Shown: positions 20,415 through 31,438 of the stretch, piece by piece | Layout: every line of letters begins with the position of its first letter | Position numbering within the stretch: the first letter of the stretch is position 1 | Origin: Ophiobolus disseminans | Taxonomy: Eukaryota > Ascomycota > Dothideomycetes > Pleosporales > Phaeosphaeriaceae | Assembly: GCA_010093685.1 (NCBI GenBank) | Contig: MU006217.1 | Location: 1,471,644-1,535,643, forward strand | Length of the DNA stretch: 64,000 bases | Direction: 5' to 3' | Program-made: the position numbers and the translations under genes | The notes under the pieces: model-generated | Databases searched by the model: none | Told to the model about the DNA's origin: nothing | What the model saw: the letters and a program-made list of their open reading frames with translations, nothing else

Positions 20415-22523
20415 TCAAGGCATTCGAAAGAAAGGCTTGTTCCATGGCTTCACCTTTTGCGATGAAGTATCTGGTCTGCTCGGACTTAGCGATCGATCGG
20501 TAACTGTCTGAGTAGGCGAAGGTTTTCTTGCCCTGGGAGAGATTGGTGACGTAGGTGAAGTTGGCGAGCCTGGTGGAATAGGTGCTTGTCTTGGGGACTC
20601 GTAGGAAGTACTGATGAATGATGGTTTAGGACCTTCTATCGTTCGTATCGAATCGCCGTCATCCTCCGAAATCTCAGACAACGTCGCGCGGTCAGAGTAA
20701 GAATTCAATATCGAGAATACCTCTGTGCTGTTGGAAGAGGTTGACATTCGAATCGTGTCGGCGTCCGAGTCTGTAGAGCTTGCTAGTGACATGGTCGACA
20801 TGGTTGACATTGTTCGAAGGGACGCAGCGCTCGAGTCTCCATCTGAGGATGCTGCAAGACCTATATCGTGCTTGTGCGCACCACAGTGTATGTCGGGTAT
20901 CGAAGTTTCGTTGAGGACAATGCTCAGTAGCTTGTCACGGACATCGCGCGCCGTCGGTCGGACTACCGGAGCTCTACTAAGCATGCCACGCACCAGGTTC
21001 AAGATACCGGGTATTGCACGGAAAGCATCGTCATCATGCTCATAAGACGCTTTCTCCAGAAGCTCTACCCAAGTATCAATCTTGTCTAGGTTTGCATGAT
21101 AAGACGAATCTGTTCGGGAGTTCTTGCCGCCAGTGTTGATCTTTTGTTTTGATGTTCGATGTTTGACGAAGTCGTGTGGCTTCTTCTTCAACATAAAGGT
21201 AACGATTTCGAGGAAAACACATCCTAATGAGAAGACGTCTGCTTTCTCTGTCTCGTGCACACGAGAGCGTGGCTTTGGTACCGGCTTCGTCCTCTTGAAC
21301 CCAAAGTTGAATCCAGCGAAGTCGCCGGTGGGAGACTTGGTCAATTTCTGACGTTGCGAGGAGCTGCTCGTTGAGGACCCTGATGAGCTTTTGCTTATTA
21401 TCGAGGAATGCTTTGTGCTTGGAACAACGGGTGCCGGTGCGGACATGTTTAAGTTCAAAGGTTGTGAGTCAACATGCGACTCCGGGGCGCTGTATATGTA
21501 CATATCCATCGGATCAGGCCTCTTGTCTTTCTGGAAGCTCTCCAAGCTACCAATGTCACTGAACGCGATCGCGTTACGTTCGTCAACCAATATGTTCGAT
21601 GGTCGTATTGACGAGTGACAAAAACCATTTTGATGCATGGTGGCGATGGCGTCTGCTAGACAATGGAGCCAATTTAACAGTAGCCACCTTCTGTCAATCT
21701 TCGCCAGCTTCTGATATTGGGTAGGATTTCGATGATCGATAAAAGTCCGAAGCGTGTGCTGTCCTACGAAGTTGGTCACAATGTAGCCGGATCCTTTGGC
21801 GGTGTATGAAGCCCATACTGGAGCAATGTGCTCATGTTCGACCATCCGCGCACTTTCAACATCCATCATGAAGTCGTTCTCGAATGCGTCTGGCGATTCG
21901 GTATTGCCTAGTGCGAATCGTCTTCGAACATAGACCTCCTTTGGTCGTTTGGGCAGGTGGACACGCGACCAGTTTTGGAGACTGACTGCAGCTGGAAGAT
22001 TTTGTACATATTCCAGGGGGACTTCCTCGTTTGGCGCATAATCGATATGCACACCATCTCGAAGCTCGCGCAGCAGGAATGTAAACTGTGTATGGTAGAA
22101 GCGTGAATTGGCATGGTTGTCCCGACGATTCGAGAGTGCGAGTTGTTCGATGTCATCCATTTGAAGCGGCAGGTCATCGTCATCCCAAGATTTGTCAACG
22201 ACCGCAAAGATTCTGTCTGCCTCGCCGATCTCGGCTAGGACCAGGAACAGCCTCCTTGCTTTTTCCAAAATCCATTCGATGTAGGTATCGTCGCTGAGAT
22301 CACCAAAACCCACGGGCTGGGTCAAGCGTTCTCTTTCTTGAGGTTGCAATCGCGAGGTAACGAACTCTTGGGTGACTTTCTCGTTGATCCTCTCCTCGGT
22401 CCACCAGACTTGCTGAAGGGCCGCGTGAGGCGTGACAAGCGAATGCCCCGCATATCCATAGATGAGCGCATTTAGCGCAACGGTTTGCTCATTGACAACG
22501 TTTGTCAGCGTCCTTGCGCTCAT
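20415..22523 (-). CDS. Protein kinase-fold protein, predicted pseudokinase
   Basis: A single long frame. I choose the ATG at 22523 (MSARTLTNVV), where globular sequence begins; the frame is open for 70 further low-complexity residues upstream. The product is 702 residues. A helical N-terminal region (1-180) precedes a kinase-like domain (about 195-550) with YVRRRFALG as the Lys strand and VEHEHIAPVW as helix C. The catalytic loop reads HSSIRPSN (303-310) instead of HRD-x-K-x2-N, so the catalytic Asp is Ser. The DFG position reads SDIG (322-325). SAPES and ADVFSLGCVFLEI match the APE and helix F regions. A Ser-rich insert (about 360-400) and a disordered Ser/Pro tail follow. Phosphotransfer is unlikely, so a scaffolding or regulatory role is inferred. 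Confidence 0.75.
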   Translation of the reverse strand: MSARTLTNVVNEQTVALNALIYGYAGHSLVTPHAALQQVWWTEERINEKVTQEFVTSRLQPQERERLTQPVGFGDLSDDTYIEWILEKARRLFLVLAEIGEADRIFAVVDKSWDDDDLPLQMDDIEQLALSNRRDNHANSRFYHTQFTFLLRELRDGVHIDYAPNEEVPLEYVQNLPAAVSLQNWSRVHLPKRPKEVYVRRRFALGNTESPDAFENDFMMDVESARMVEHEHIAPVWASYTAKGSGYIVTNFVGQHTLRTFIDHRNPTQYQKLAKIDRRWLLLNWLHCLADAIATMHQNGFCHSSIRPSNILVDERNAIAFSDIGSLESFQKDKRPDPMDMYIYSAPESHVDSQPLNLNMSAPAPVVPSTKHSSIISKSSSGSSTSSSSQRQKLTKSPTGDFAGFNFGFKRTKPVPKPRSRVHETEKADVFSLGCVFLEIVTFMLKKKPHDFVKHRTSKQKINTGGKNSRTDSSYHANLDKIDTWVELLEKASYEHDDDAFRAIPGILNLVRGMLSRAPVVRPTARDVRDKLLSIVLNETSIPDIHCGAHKHDIGLAASSDGDSSAASLRTMSTMSTMSLASSTDSDADTIRMSTSSNSTEVFSILNSYSDRATLSEISEDDGDSIRTIEGPKPSFISTSYESPRQAPIPPGSPTSPTSPISPRARKPSPTQTVTDRSLSPSRPDTSSQKVKPWNKPFFRMP

Positions 22524-24320
22524 TGCCACGGGCGATGCTGATGTTGGATATTTAATGGTGCGATGTTGGTGCTGTCGGTATGTGACCTGCGACGCGGGAA
22601 GAGCCGTGGCCGTAGTGGGGTGATGATCATATCTGATGGAAGGGAGAGGGATTGAGGCTGTAATGATGCAGGTTGAAGGTAGTCCAGCTGGTGGAGGTAA
22701 GACAGTTTTAGGCGTCAGCGGGGCCAGATTCATGGACCGTCAACGTCGTACAGATGTTCATCCGCCGCTCGGAACTGTTCTTCTTGTGGCAAGCGGCAAG
22801 GCAACGAATACATGGCTTCCGGCTGGGCCGTGGAGCAACCAATCATCGGGCGCATGACAATGCAATTCGCACAGGCTGCAGCGCGTTGGCGGACGGCGAA
22901 GGAGGCCATTTTGCCTCGAAGAGCATCAGTGGCCCCGAAAGCGGCCAGCCATGTGAAATTGCGACCAGGGCGAACTAGGGTGGAGTTCGATAAGACACTG
23001 TGCTTGTGCGTTGGATGGTGAAGCGAATGGGAGCTGCAGGCAGACGGATGGTAAAAGCCACTGCCAATAGAGAGTGCGGAGGGCCGTTCCTGAGGCGGGG
23101 CAGCACGTTTAGTGCTGTTCAGCAGCCGGGAGGTTTCGCTGGCCCGCACAAACAGCGGCTAAAAGACGTGATATCAGAGCTTGTCTGCTGCTGAGTGGCC
23201 TGTCCGCACGGAAATTCCACCAACGGTGCTCGCTGGCGGCCATAATTGCAAGTCACGATGCGCCAGACGCTACCCACGGATGCATGCTGGGTTGCACAGA
23301 TTCGGAAGCGGAGCATGCGTGCTCAGCACGAAGGATGCTGAGGTGCGGCTCCACAGTGCATCAGGCGATCCTCACATACGCCATCACACGCCAGCAGTCG
23401 TTATCGAAGCATGCGAGGTGTTGAATGGCAGCTTCAGATAGGATGCCGCCGCCGGAAAGCCATAGCCGAGGCGTCACAGAGCGCCCGCCCCAACTTGCAG
23501 TCGAGCACCCCCTCACGCCAGATGAAGGGATATTGCGGCATAGCTCAGGAAGACATGCAAGCACATTCGCATTCGACGGTCGCAGCCGTAGCGGCGCAAC
23601 TTCGCTGCTGCGCCGTAGCTCGAGACGGATTTGGAGTGCCGCCTGAGTTGGGCCATATGGGCGATAACGGAGCGGCGGGAGCATGTCGCACTGATAGTGT
23701 TGAGCTCTCCGTCCGCTCTGTACCTCGCTGCATGCGCAGGCAAAATTTGTCGTCCCGCTGAGCGTGCGCGGGAAGGCGCTTGAGCGGGTGCAGAGGGAGC
23801 AACGGGTGAGGTTGGGCTGCGAATGCCACGAGGTGCACGGGCCGGTAACCGAGAACCCAATTTTGCGCGCAAGACAGGCCTCATCCCACGCGATCATCGA
23901 CACAACCACCACGCTGGGCCTTCTGGCTCTCTACTTGATGAGGAAGGAGCTGGGCTCACGTGGCATTGGAGTCCCAGTGCCAGCCCTACCACGAAGGCAG
24001 TCGTACGCAGCCTCCATCCATGCCACACTCGCTTGAAATACCGGCAGGACAAGCGTCATGTGCGAATCAGAGGCTGCGGACAACATCGCGATAAGCCAAG
24101 TATTGGTCTAGCGAATGCGACTATTTGCTGGAAATTCTACACAACAGTGGTACGCTATGGCCTCTAGAGCACCGACCCTCACAGTATGCAGTCATCCATG
24201 AGCCACGGTACTGGTAGTTAGGTGGCGACAGAGGGCCGGCGCCCCTGAGCGTTTCGAGCGTCATGACTGAAGTCGCAGTGGCAACTATCAACGAATGCCA
24301 CCGAGGAGCACGTATTTGGT
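22524..24320. other. Gene-poor GC-rich stretch, 1.8 kb
   Basis: Many medium frames overlap on both strands (for example 23361-23912 minus, 23411-23761 plus, 23823-24167 plus), as expected of GC-rich non-coding DNA. None shows a domain, plausible splice sites or consistent codon use. The left 200 bases are the 5' region of the pseudokinase gene. Nothing else is supported. Confidence 0.5.
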
Positions 24321-24322
24321 AA

Positions 24323-24510
24323 TGCACCACTAATTGCTGTCGCCTGTTGCTACGATTTTATTAGAAAGCCTGTCTATCCTCCCACTACTATAAAAACCTA
24401 AGAAAAGGTCAAGAAAGATATAAGGGTACCCAGGCTATTAAATGCTCGAGAACAACTTGTTGCAATACCCACTGAATAGTAGCTGCTAGCCACTATCAGT
24501 GCACCACTAA
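24323..24510. repeat. AT-rich segment between two 11-bp direct repeats
   Basis: TGCACCACTAA occurs at 24323-24333 and again at 24500-24510. The 166 bases between them are AT-rich (ctactataaaaacctaag) and unlike the GC-rich flanks. This could be a small decayed insertion bounded by a target duplication, although 11 bp is long for most fungal elements. Confidence 0.4.
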
Positions 24511-24542
24511 ATACGAGCTCCTTCGTACAGACCACGTGAGCT

Positions 24543-25051
24543 CTACTCCTTATCATACACCGTAAACCATACATTTTCGACGCTCGAAGTAACTTTCACC
24601 TGGCTACCTCCCGGATGTGTGCCTGCCGGCCACGAGATAGGACCTCCCGTGTCACTCGTCACTTCAACGCGGTATCCAACAAACGGTGCTCCAAAGACTG
24701 AGCTTAGGTCATACCACACTTGCGCTCCATCAAGGTTGTATGAGAACACCTGCTGTGGCTCTCCATTGAAAAGGCCGTCCGATCCTCGAGTCATCTTGAT
24801 AGCGATGCCTCCGGTCTTCTCGTCGCGATGAAGGGGCTCCCAATATATGCCGCCTTGAATCGTCAGCAAAGTGGACCGGAAGAAGTAGCATCTTGAGATT
24901 GCGAACCGGAAACGACCTTCTGTCGAGGGCCGATGGAGCCACCGACCGACCAAGCGTAGAAGGAGGCCGTTGAGTTGTTCAACACCACTGCAGTACCCGC
25001 TGCAGAGACCGAAGTCGCTAGTGCGAGAAGGTATGGGACGATAACACGCAT
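24543..25051 (-). CDS. BYS1-domain small secreted protein
   Basis: Two exons, 25051-24907 and 24853-24543, separated by a 53-nt intron with a CTGAC branch site; 151 residues. A signal peptide (about 1-18) leads into GTAVVLNNSTASFYAWSVGG. Splicing joins KVVSG to GIYWEPLHRDEKTGG, then comes NGEPQQVFSYNLDGAQVWYD and a C-terminal half with WPAGTHPGGSQVKV. This matches the BYS1 family, first described as a yeast-phase-specific protein of Blastomyces and common among secreted proteins of filamentous ascomycetes. It is a thaumatin-like beta fold by family resemblance; its molecular function is not known. It lies alone in a gene-poor stretch, as effector candidates often do. Confidence 0.85.
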
Positions 25052-25889
25052 GGTGAATGCGTTCCAGGAGCGAGTGTGGTAAAGCGAGTGTTCAAACGAA
25101 TGACTGATCGGAACGTTGGAGAACTGGAACTGGTCAGAAGCTTTGGGTCTGTTCTGTAATGCGCTGAAGGACGACTCTAACTCTTCTTCTTATACTCGGC
25201 TTACACCTCCGCCGCCTCACCAAGCTCACGATGCCACACCGACAAGCTGCGGGCCAGTATCGGACCTACACCCCTTACCACGCCACATCCGTCACACGGG
25301 CAAGCAAAGTACACGGACTACCAGGCCATTATGCTACCATACCATCTTCCACTTCGCTTGGCCCTCTGCAGTGTAAGACCAACACTACCCGGCAGATCGA
25401 CAAGAATTACAACCCTTCATAATTCTCCGTTTCGGGCGATTTTCAATACTCCGGTAGAATGCCAGCGGGTGCGTCATTATAGTGTACTTCGGGTTGTATA
25501 TTGCTCGTGCAGCAAAGGTCTAGGCTATTCGGTTGGAGCCGACTCACGAGGCCTATTTGACCTGCATATTTTAGCGAACAGCAATAGCCTGGTGCCGGAT
25601 CAGCGAAATAAATTGCGAGCGATGCATTGGGCGACCCCTTTGGGTCTTACCGCTCATGCCTCACTTAGGTCATACCCTCGACTTGGGAGGTGCTGAAGCT
25701 TTTGGTCCATAAACTGACAGATTGAGATCAGTCATACAGATCAGTTGCTTCACATACAAGTATTGGGACGTCTTGAGTCGTGGTACATATACTTGGATCT
25801 TCACAAGCATGTAAGAAGAACGCCTAAGGGTTGAGCTTAACCAGGATCCAGTTGTGCCTCGAGTCGCTCTGCATCGACAAGCGCAAGTG
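25052..25889. other. Intergenic, nothing recognised
   Basis: BYS1 promoter side plus about 700 bases with only short frames that lack recognisable features. Confidence 0.5.
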
Positions 25890-27111
25890 TTACAACTCCA
25901 CCTGTCCTACCTCAGACCTGCCATGCCCTACTGCCGGGGGCACCCCACATCTCTTCTTCCAGCGACACCTCACAGGGCCCTTTCGCCGTCTCTTCGCGAC
26001 TTCGGCTGCACCCATGGCGGTCGCGAAGACTTGCTTCACTTCTGCAGCATCGCTGTCTACCTCCATCCACATCATCACGTGCGGCGCTACCAGCTCTTTG
26101 AGTGCGTCTCTCAATGTCTCTTTGAAGCGTGCATCACCGACTTGAGGCCCCGTCGCTATGATCACGGTGACTTCCCGGCAGGATTTCTTTACAAAATGTT
26201 CGATACTCGCGCCGATATCTTTGAACAGCTCTTTCATCTCCTCACAGAGGAAAGATCCAACTCCGGTTCGATAGCCGCGTACCGTGCCGCGTACACACTT
26301 GAAACCTCTCTCAAGTCGTCTATCGTCAAGCGCAGTGCAGCGTCCGAAAATTCTACGGTCAAGACTGTGTCGTACGGAAAATCGAGTGCCTCCCAGTCAC
26401 ACGCGTTACGGTCGGCGAACGAAAGACACAGGCCGTACCCGTTCCCTGCGTAGGCTGCTGCTGCAGCGTAGAGGTCGTTAGGATCTGCCATGGCGTTTGC
26501 GATGTGGAGGTAATCTAGAACGTCATTCATCTCGTAATTGAGCAGGCGTATCGAGTCTGGGGATGTCACGACTGCGTGAGTTACTTGCTGGCCTGGAGAT
26601 AATACAGTTTCCACCCCGGTTTTCAGATCTCTTATAACTTCTGCAAGCATAGCGGTTTGACGCTTCGCAGGAAGGCCGAGGAGCTTGTTGATGAAGCGCA
26701 GAAGGTTGTCAGCAACATACTGAACCTTGCTGCGTGTATTTGGGAACTCCTCAGGAAAGCGTGTCGCAGGTGTCGAGTGAGCGAGCTGCTTCATAAATTT
26801 GGCCTACGACGGTGACCCTTGGACTTCTGCTATGGGCTGCATAGTGCCATTATGCCAGCGCACCGCAGCGGTTCTGCGTTATCACGTCAATCGCATCCTG
26901 CACCGAGACTGGCGAATATGTACCCATAGCCCATTTCCAACGCAAAACCAACTCCTGGCTGCGTCAACTGATTCTTCGACGGACAAGATTTGCATCTCGG
27001 CAATGGACACCTTTGGAATCCGTCCCGCTCACTCTGGTCGCCATCTGTCAAGCCGCTGAAGAAGAAGAAGGATAGTAGCAACACGAAGGATGTAAGCAAT
27101 GTCGAACTCAT
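25890..27111 (-). pseudogene. Broken Hsp70/actin-fold-like secreted protein gene
   Basis: Fragments follow the layout of an uncharacterised fungal family with a secreted, degenerate actin/Hsp70-type fold (recalled family, moderate certainty). An N-terminal hydrophobic leader starts at 27111 (MSSTLLTSFVLLLSFFFF). Then comes VGFALEMGYGYIFASLG, resembling the first phosphate loop, after which the frame breaks near 26900. A frame from 26794 carries PNTRSKVQYVADNLL and HIANAMADPNDLYAAAAAYA. It ends at 26234 by a one-base shift into the frame that continues with KELFKDIGASIEHFVKK and VGDARFKETLRDALKEL. At least two frame changes and several stops prevent a single product; no introns explain them. 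Sequencing error could account for one break but not all. Confidence 0.5.
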
Positions 27112-28124
27112 AATCAACCAATAAAAATATGGGCTTAGACAATGGATTCGCATAAAGCGACGACGGAATGAAAGACGACTGCTGCCTCTTTGCGAGGATG
27201 AGGCACGGTCCCAAGCCTGGTCACGCGGGGACACCAACGGTCAGGTTGCGTGTGCATTTCCTGAGCCATTTTCCGTTTCTAGCGCTTTCCTGATCTCCTT
27301 CGAATTAGCCATACACAGATCATCCACGGGACCCGAGACCTCACTGAAACCTCAAGACATGTTCACTCCTCGGCAACGCAGTGCCTTACCACATGAAGGC
27401 CTGCGAAAGCAAGGTGCTTTGTAGACGGAGACGTACGCTCCTCTAATCTTACCTACCAATCTCCATGGCTCGACCATATGCGCGTGCGCATTCTCGGCTC
27501 AAATTCTGTTCGGGTCCAGAAGATACACGTCGTACCAACATCCCCACATTGGTGCTAGGTGACAACACCAATACACAACGTGGCTGCGACCCTCTCGAAA
27601 CTTGTTCAACCTCAACACTAAAACCCTTGTTTGATTCGTCGCACCGAGCACGTCCCTGGATTTGCTTACGCATGTACCAACGTAACATCCACGACTTTGA
27701 GAATTAGTTCGCAAAGCTCCGTTCTCTGGATCATAACTTGGACGCCTATCCTTCACGATGGTATAGACACGTGATATTTGCCAGATGCGAGGTAATTGTC
27801 TCGACGTGGCCTCGTCTTTATCAGGGCGGGCATACTGGCGCTTTGTTGTGACGCGGCTTACATGGCAGATGACGAACCTATGATAATTCAATTGAACTCT
27901 TGAGATTAACTACAACCTCGAAGTGCAGCACAGACATGCTAATCTTATGATGAAACATGTATCTGCGGCTCGACTCGGTAGTGACAGTTTCTCAGCATTT
28001 GCACCACCGTCAAGAAGTCGATGCTTCTCCTTAAGCGGCGAGGGCTGACTGCTACAATGCGCTCTCTTGACATTGAGCATATAAGTTTGGGGCAGAAGTA
28101 GCATTCAGACCTCCATAACCCATC
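27112..28124. other. Intergenic, 1 kb, no gene seen
   Basis: Mirror-image frames on both strands at 27449-27891 have no domain similarity I can recognise. The right end is presumably the old promoter of the metallopeptidase-like gene. Confidence 0.5.
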
Positions 28125-30525
28125 ATGCTGAGTTCATACAGTCATTTGTTGTCTATCTTGGCCCTGTTCGTAGTATTTGTCATTGCCAGTCCGGTCGACT
28201 TCTCTCGGTTCGAATGGCTTTCAATTGACTCTCGCAAAGGCAATCGACAACCTAGGAATGGCCCAGCATCGTCACTGCAGCTACCTGATTGGCCATTTCC
28301 AGCAAACAAGTCTGATGTTGAAAACGTGGAACCCAGGCCAAATGATATTCCACCGACCTGGAGCCCTGATTCTGATGGTGAAGTGCGCGCGAGCGGGAAA
28401 CAGTCTAAGGCCTTTATAGAGAAGAGCTGCAGCCCTGCCCAAAAGGAGATAGTTCTTGCCGCTTGGGAGGAAGCCAGACTACTCAAGCAAGCGCAAACCG
28501 AACGGCGCATCGGATATCTTTTCAATATACCTCATGAACAATGGCTCGGCAAAGACTGGAACAGTGGGAGCAGGCATGATGACTTATCTGAATATAACTC
28601 TTAACAGAGTCTGACGGTCAACAGCTGGTTCCCATGGCGCAAAGATTTTAGGAAACGGATACAAGGTACGTCCAAAGAAGGTGGACACGTCATCGAAACA
28701 GATTTTGACATATCTCAGAAAACTTCGGACGAACCATGACAGTATTCAGTGACAACGCTCCTCCGCACGACTATATCTATTCTTATTGCCATGATGCAGC
28801 TGGCGAATGAAATTTACCCTCAGTAAAAGCATATTTAGGAACGGACTGGGTGATCTTCTGGACCAACCATTATATCTTCTTCTGTGACAGTTTTTGGAAG
28901 ATGCCAACTCTTGGGAATTTAATAGATGAGAATAAGAACAGCCCGGACAGCCAAAAGGTTCTGGAGAACTTCTCGGGCAGTAAAGGCGGCGTCATGTATA
29001 ATGAAATGTGGCATCTACGTATGGTTTCTCAGCCAAAAGCATGGGATTATGCCTATCAACCCGAGGGGTGCTGGAATTTGACCCGAGACAGAAGAACTTC
29101 TTGGGTCTCTGAAAATGCAGACTCGTATCATTTGGATGCTGTAGCTATCTACGTTCACCAATACTACAAGAGGCAAGTCATGCAGGTTTATACGGCATAT
29201 CGAAAGCATTTCTGATAAAGAACAGCTCTATGAGTCCTGTTCCGCGGAAGCATCTCAAGGATCTAGATCCACAAGCATTCGCAGCAACAAAAGAACCCGC
29301 GGATTTCCGTTGGGCGACCAAGCATATCAACCTAACCGGCAAAAGACCCGTCAGGACGGAAATGCCCGACCTGAACCACTTTACAGAGATTACGTCGAAG
29401 CTCTGGAGGAACACCCCAGACACAGCGCAGGATCCAGAACAAGCGAACCGAGAGGCCTAAAATGTTTGCAAAAAGAATAGACTGCGCCGAAAGATAGCAC
29501 AGCCGATGGTTCCACACCAGTCAAAGTGGCCATCCAGGACTTCTGCAAGAACCGAAACGGTCAGAAGATCGCGACCAGGGGAGACCGCATCTATGATCGC
29601 TGGGATGTGTCCGGCCTAAGCATCATGAAACGAGGCTCATTCTGGCTGAGCGCAACTACCAGCCCATCTGAGGAGTACAGCCAGGGTGCAATCGAGGAGA
29701 AAGACTGTGTTGCCGTTCTCTCTGGCGCAATGAAATCTTGCGACAAAGACCGGCCAGATACCAGTGGGGCGCTCGCCAAGGGCACCGGCTGCATCGAGTA
29801 CGCCATCGACATCTCTTCAAGCGTGCACAACGGCGATCCGCCATGGCACCAACATGTGAAGAAATTCCCGCCTCCCGAAAACATCCGCTCAGACTTGGCG
29901 CCAGCTGCTTCTGTTGATTCGCAGATTGTATGCGGGAAGGAGCGAGGCAGCCAGTGGACTGCAGAAGACGCTGATGCCGCTATCGAAGCACACTGCGGAA
30001 ACGACAATGCGTGACCTGATGGCTTTGAGTCCTTGATTTTCAAGGGGAACATGAGGATCGCGGCCTCTTGGACAAATGGCTTAGAGAGGAAGCGCGGATA
30101 CAATGGTCCGTACAAGCCCGAGGACAAGGACTACTGCAGGTATGTCGAACTCCCCTATATTTGAATAACTGAGCGAGCAAGTTAAACTAACGTGACTAGT
30201 GAATTCGTTACAGAAAAGAAAAGTCAAGACGACTGCCGCTATGCGTACCGCAAGATCGTCATGCAGAAGTGTAAATCACTCTTTGTAGTACTCCCATAAT
30301 CCTGGCTAACCCAGGAACACTTCAATAGTGCGTGACCACGCCTTCTGCATAACGTTCTACCGCTGTGTAGGCTACATGGTCATAGGCGGCAAATACTTAG
30401 ATGCGCTGGACGTCGAGAAAGCCAGCGGCCTGGCACATGTTGGATCGATACCAGGCAACACGAATACCACGAACGTTTCCACGGGAAGCAATTTTCAGCG
30501 GATATCATTGCTAAGCTGGGGATAG
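28125..30525 (+). pseudogene. Decayed secreted HExxH metallopeptidase-like protein with C-terminal Cys domain
   Basis: Begins with a clear signal peptide (MLSSYSHLLSILALFVVFV). The first frame holds CSPAQKEIVLAAW and PHEQWLGKDW but meets TAA at 28602. The same frame then continues as LTVNSWFPWRKDFRKRIQ to a 53-nt intron (28666-28718). The next exon (ENFGRTMTVFSDNAPPHDY) meets TGA at 28808 and continues in frame with YLGTDWVIFWTNHYIFFCD. The protease site is VMYNEMWHL, so the first zinc His of HExxH is Asn, followed by NADSYHLDAVAIYV. A second domain from about 29500 (VAIQDFCKNRNGQKI, GSFWLSATTSPSEEY) has a third in-frame stop at 30012 and two introns near its end, finishing SNFQRISLLSWG. Three nonsense codons and a lost ligand argue for a pseudogene. 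Two adjacent genes rather than one fusion are possible. Confidence 0.6.
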
Positions 30526-31438
30526 AGAGTTTTGAATAAACAGTAAAGTAGTTAGACACTAATTCACTGGTCTGATACCGCTTGCACGCGCATTATTACT
30601 GCTGTGGTCAAGGTGCTCGAGTCACGCATGCATCCGCAAATTTTCCCCGCTGATGTTTCTGGACTCGCGCTCGCTAACAGCGCAAGGAGGAGTGGGAGAA
30701 GCATGGTCCGGCCTGGGCTATGCAGTTCAGCATCTACAAGGAGAAGAAAGAACGGGAAGCAACGCAGAAGGAAAAGAAGCAGGATGCGGAGATGTCTCTC
30801 AAGAATGACGAGTGGATGGACAAGTTGGGCAGCATGGGGATGAGCGATGATGTACCGGTTGCCGCTAGACGGGCTGTCTGAAGATCTGTTCGCACAATCG
30901 CTCGTCCGAGCGCTTATGACGCCTATCGAAGAGAGTGTTGGGGTGCTGGAGGAAGAGGAGCTAGTGCCCTGGATGCCACCGGCCAAAGCTATGAGGTTCG
31001 TAGAAGGCATGGCTGGCATCAAACTCCCGGGAGCCAGATGCAACGCAGATGTCTCCTGAGCAACAAACACGATGGCAGGATAGAGTTTCCTGACCCGAGG
31101 GGTACCTTTATGCACTGGGAACGGAAACGGGAAACGTAGGGTGTGATAGCGGGGACATAGTCAAATGCCTTCGTGAAGTAGAATATCCGAGCAAAATGCA
31201 ATGGATCCATCTAGACACACTATTACCTTGCCTCCCAAGGCTTCAAAAGGTGATGTATTCACCCGAGACGCGTTGCAATATTATATAGTCGCACCCAATT
31301 ATCACTACCTAACACGCAAGATCTGGTATTCAACGCGATGAAACAACGTCGACAACGACACCGCTCCCACCCTCTACTGAAACTCTTCAATCCACACCCG
31401 TTCTGAACCACACGCTCCCACGCAGGATGGCCTTGGCA
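30526..31438. other. Gene-poor stretch with a C-terminal gene fragment
   Basis: At about 30688-30882 on the plus strand a frame without ATG reads KEEWEKHGPAWAMQFSIYKE, then a Lys/Glu-rich helix, then DEWMDKLGSMGMSDD, ending in a stop. It resembles the C-terminal end of a real protein and is probably a gene remnant. The rest shows no coding signal. Confidence 0.4.

Noticed and set aside
23361..24167. Several 100-180-codon frames on both strands
   Set aside because: Mutually overlapping, GC-driven and without recognisable features.
30564..31115. 183-codon minus-strand frame with hydrophobic runs
   Set aside because: The hydrophobic runs are antisense to Lys/Glu codons of the plus-strand fragment at 30.7-30.9 kb.
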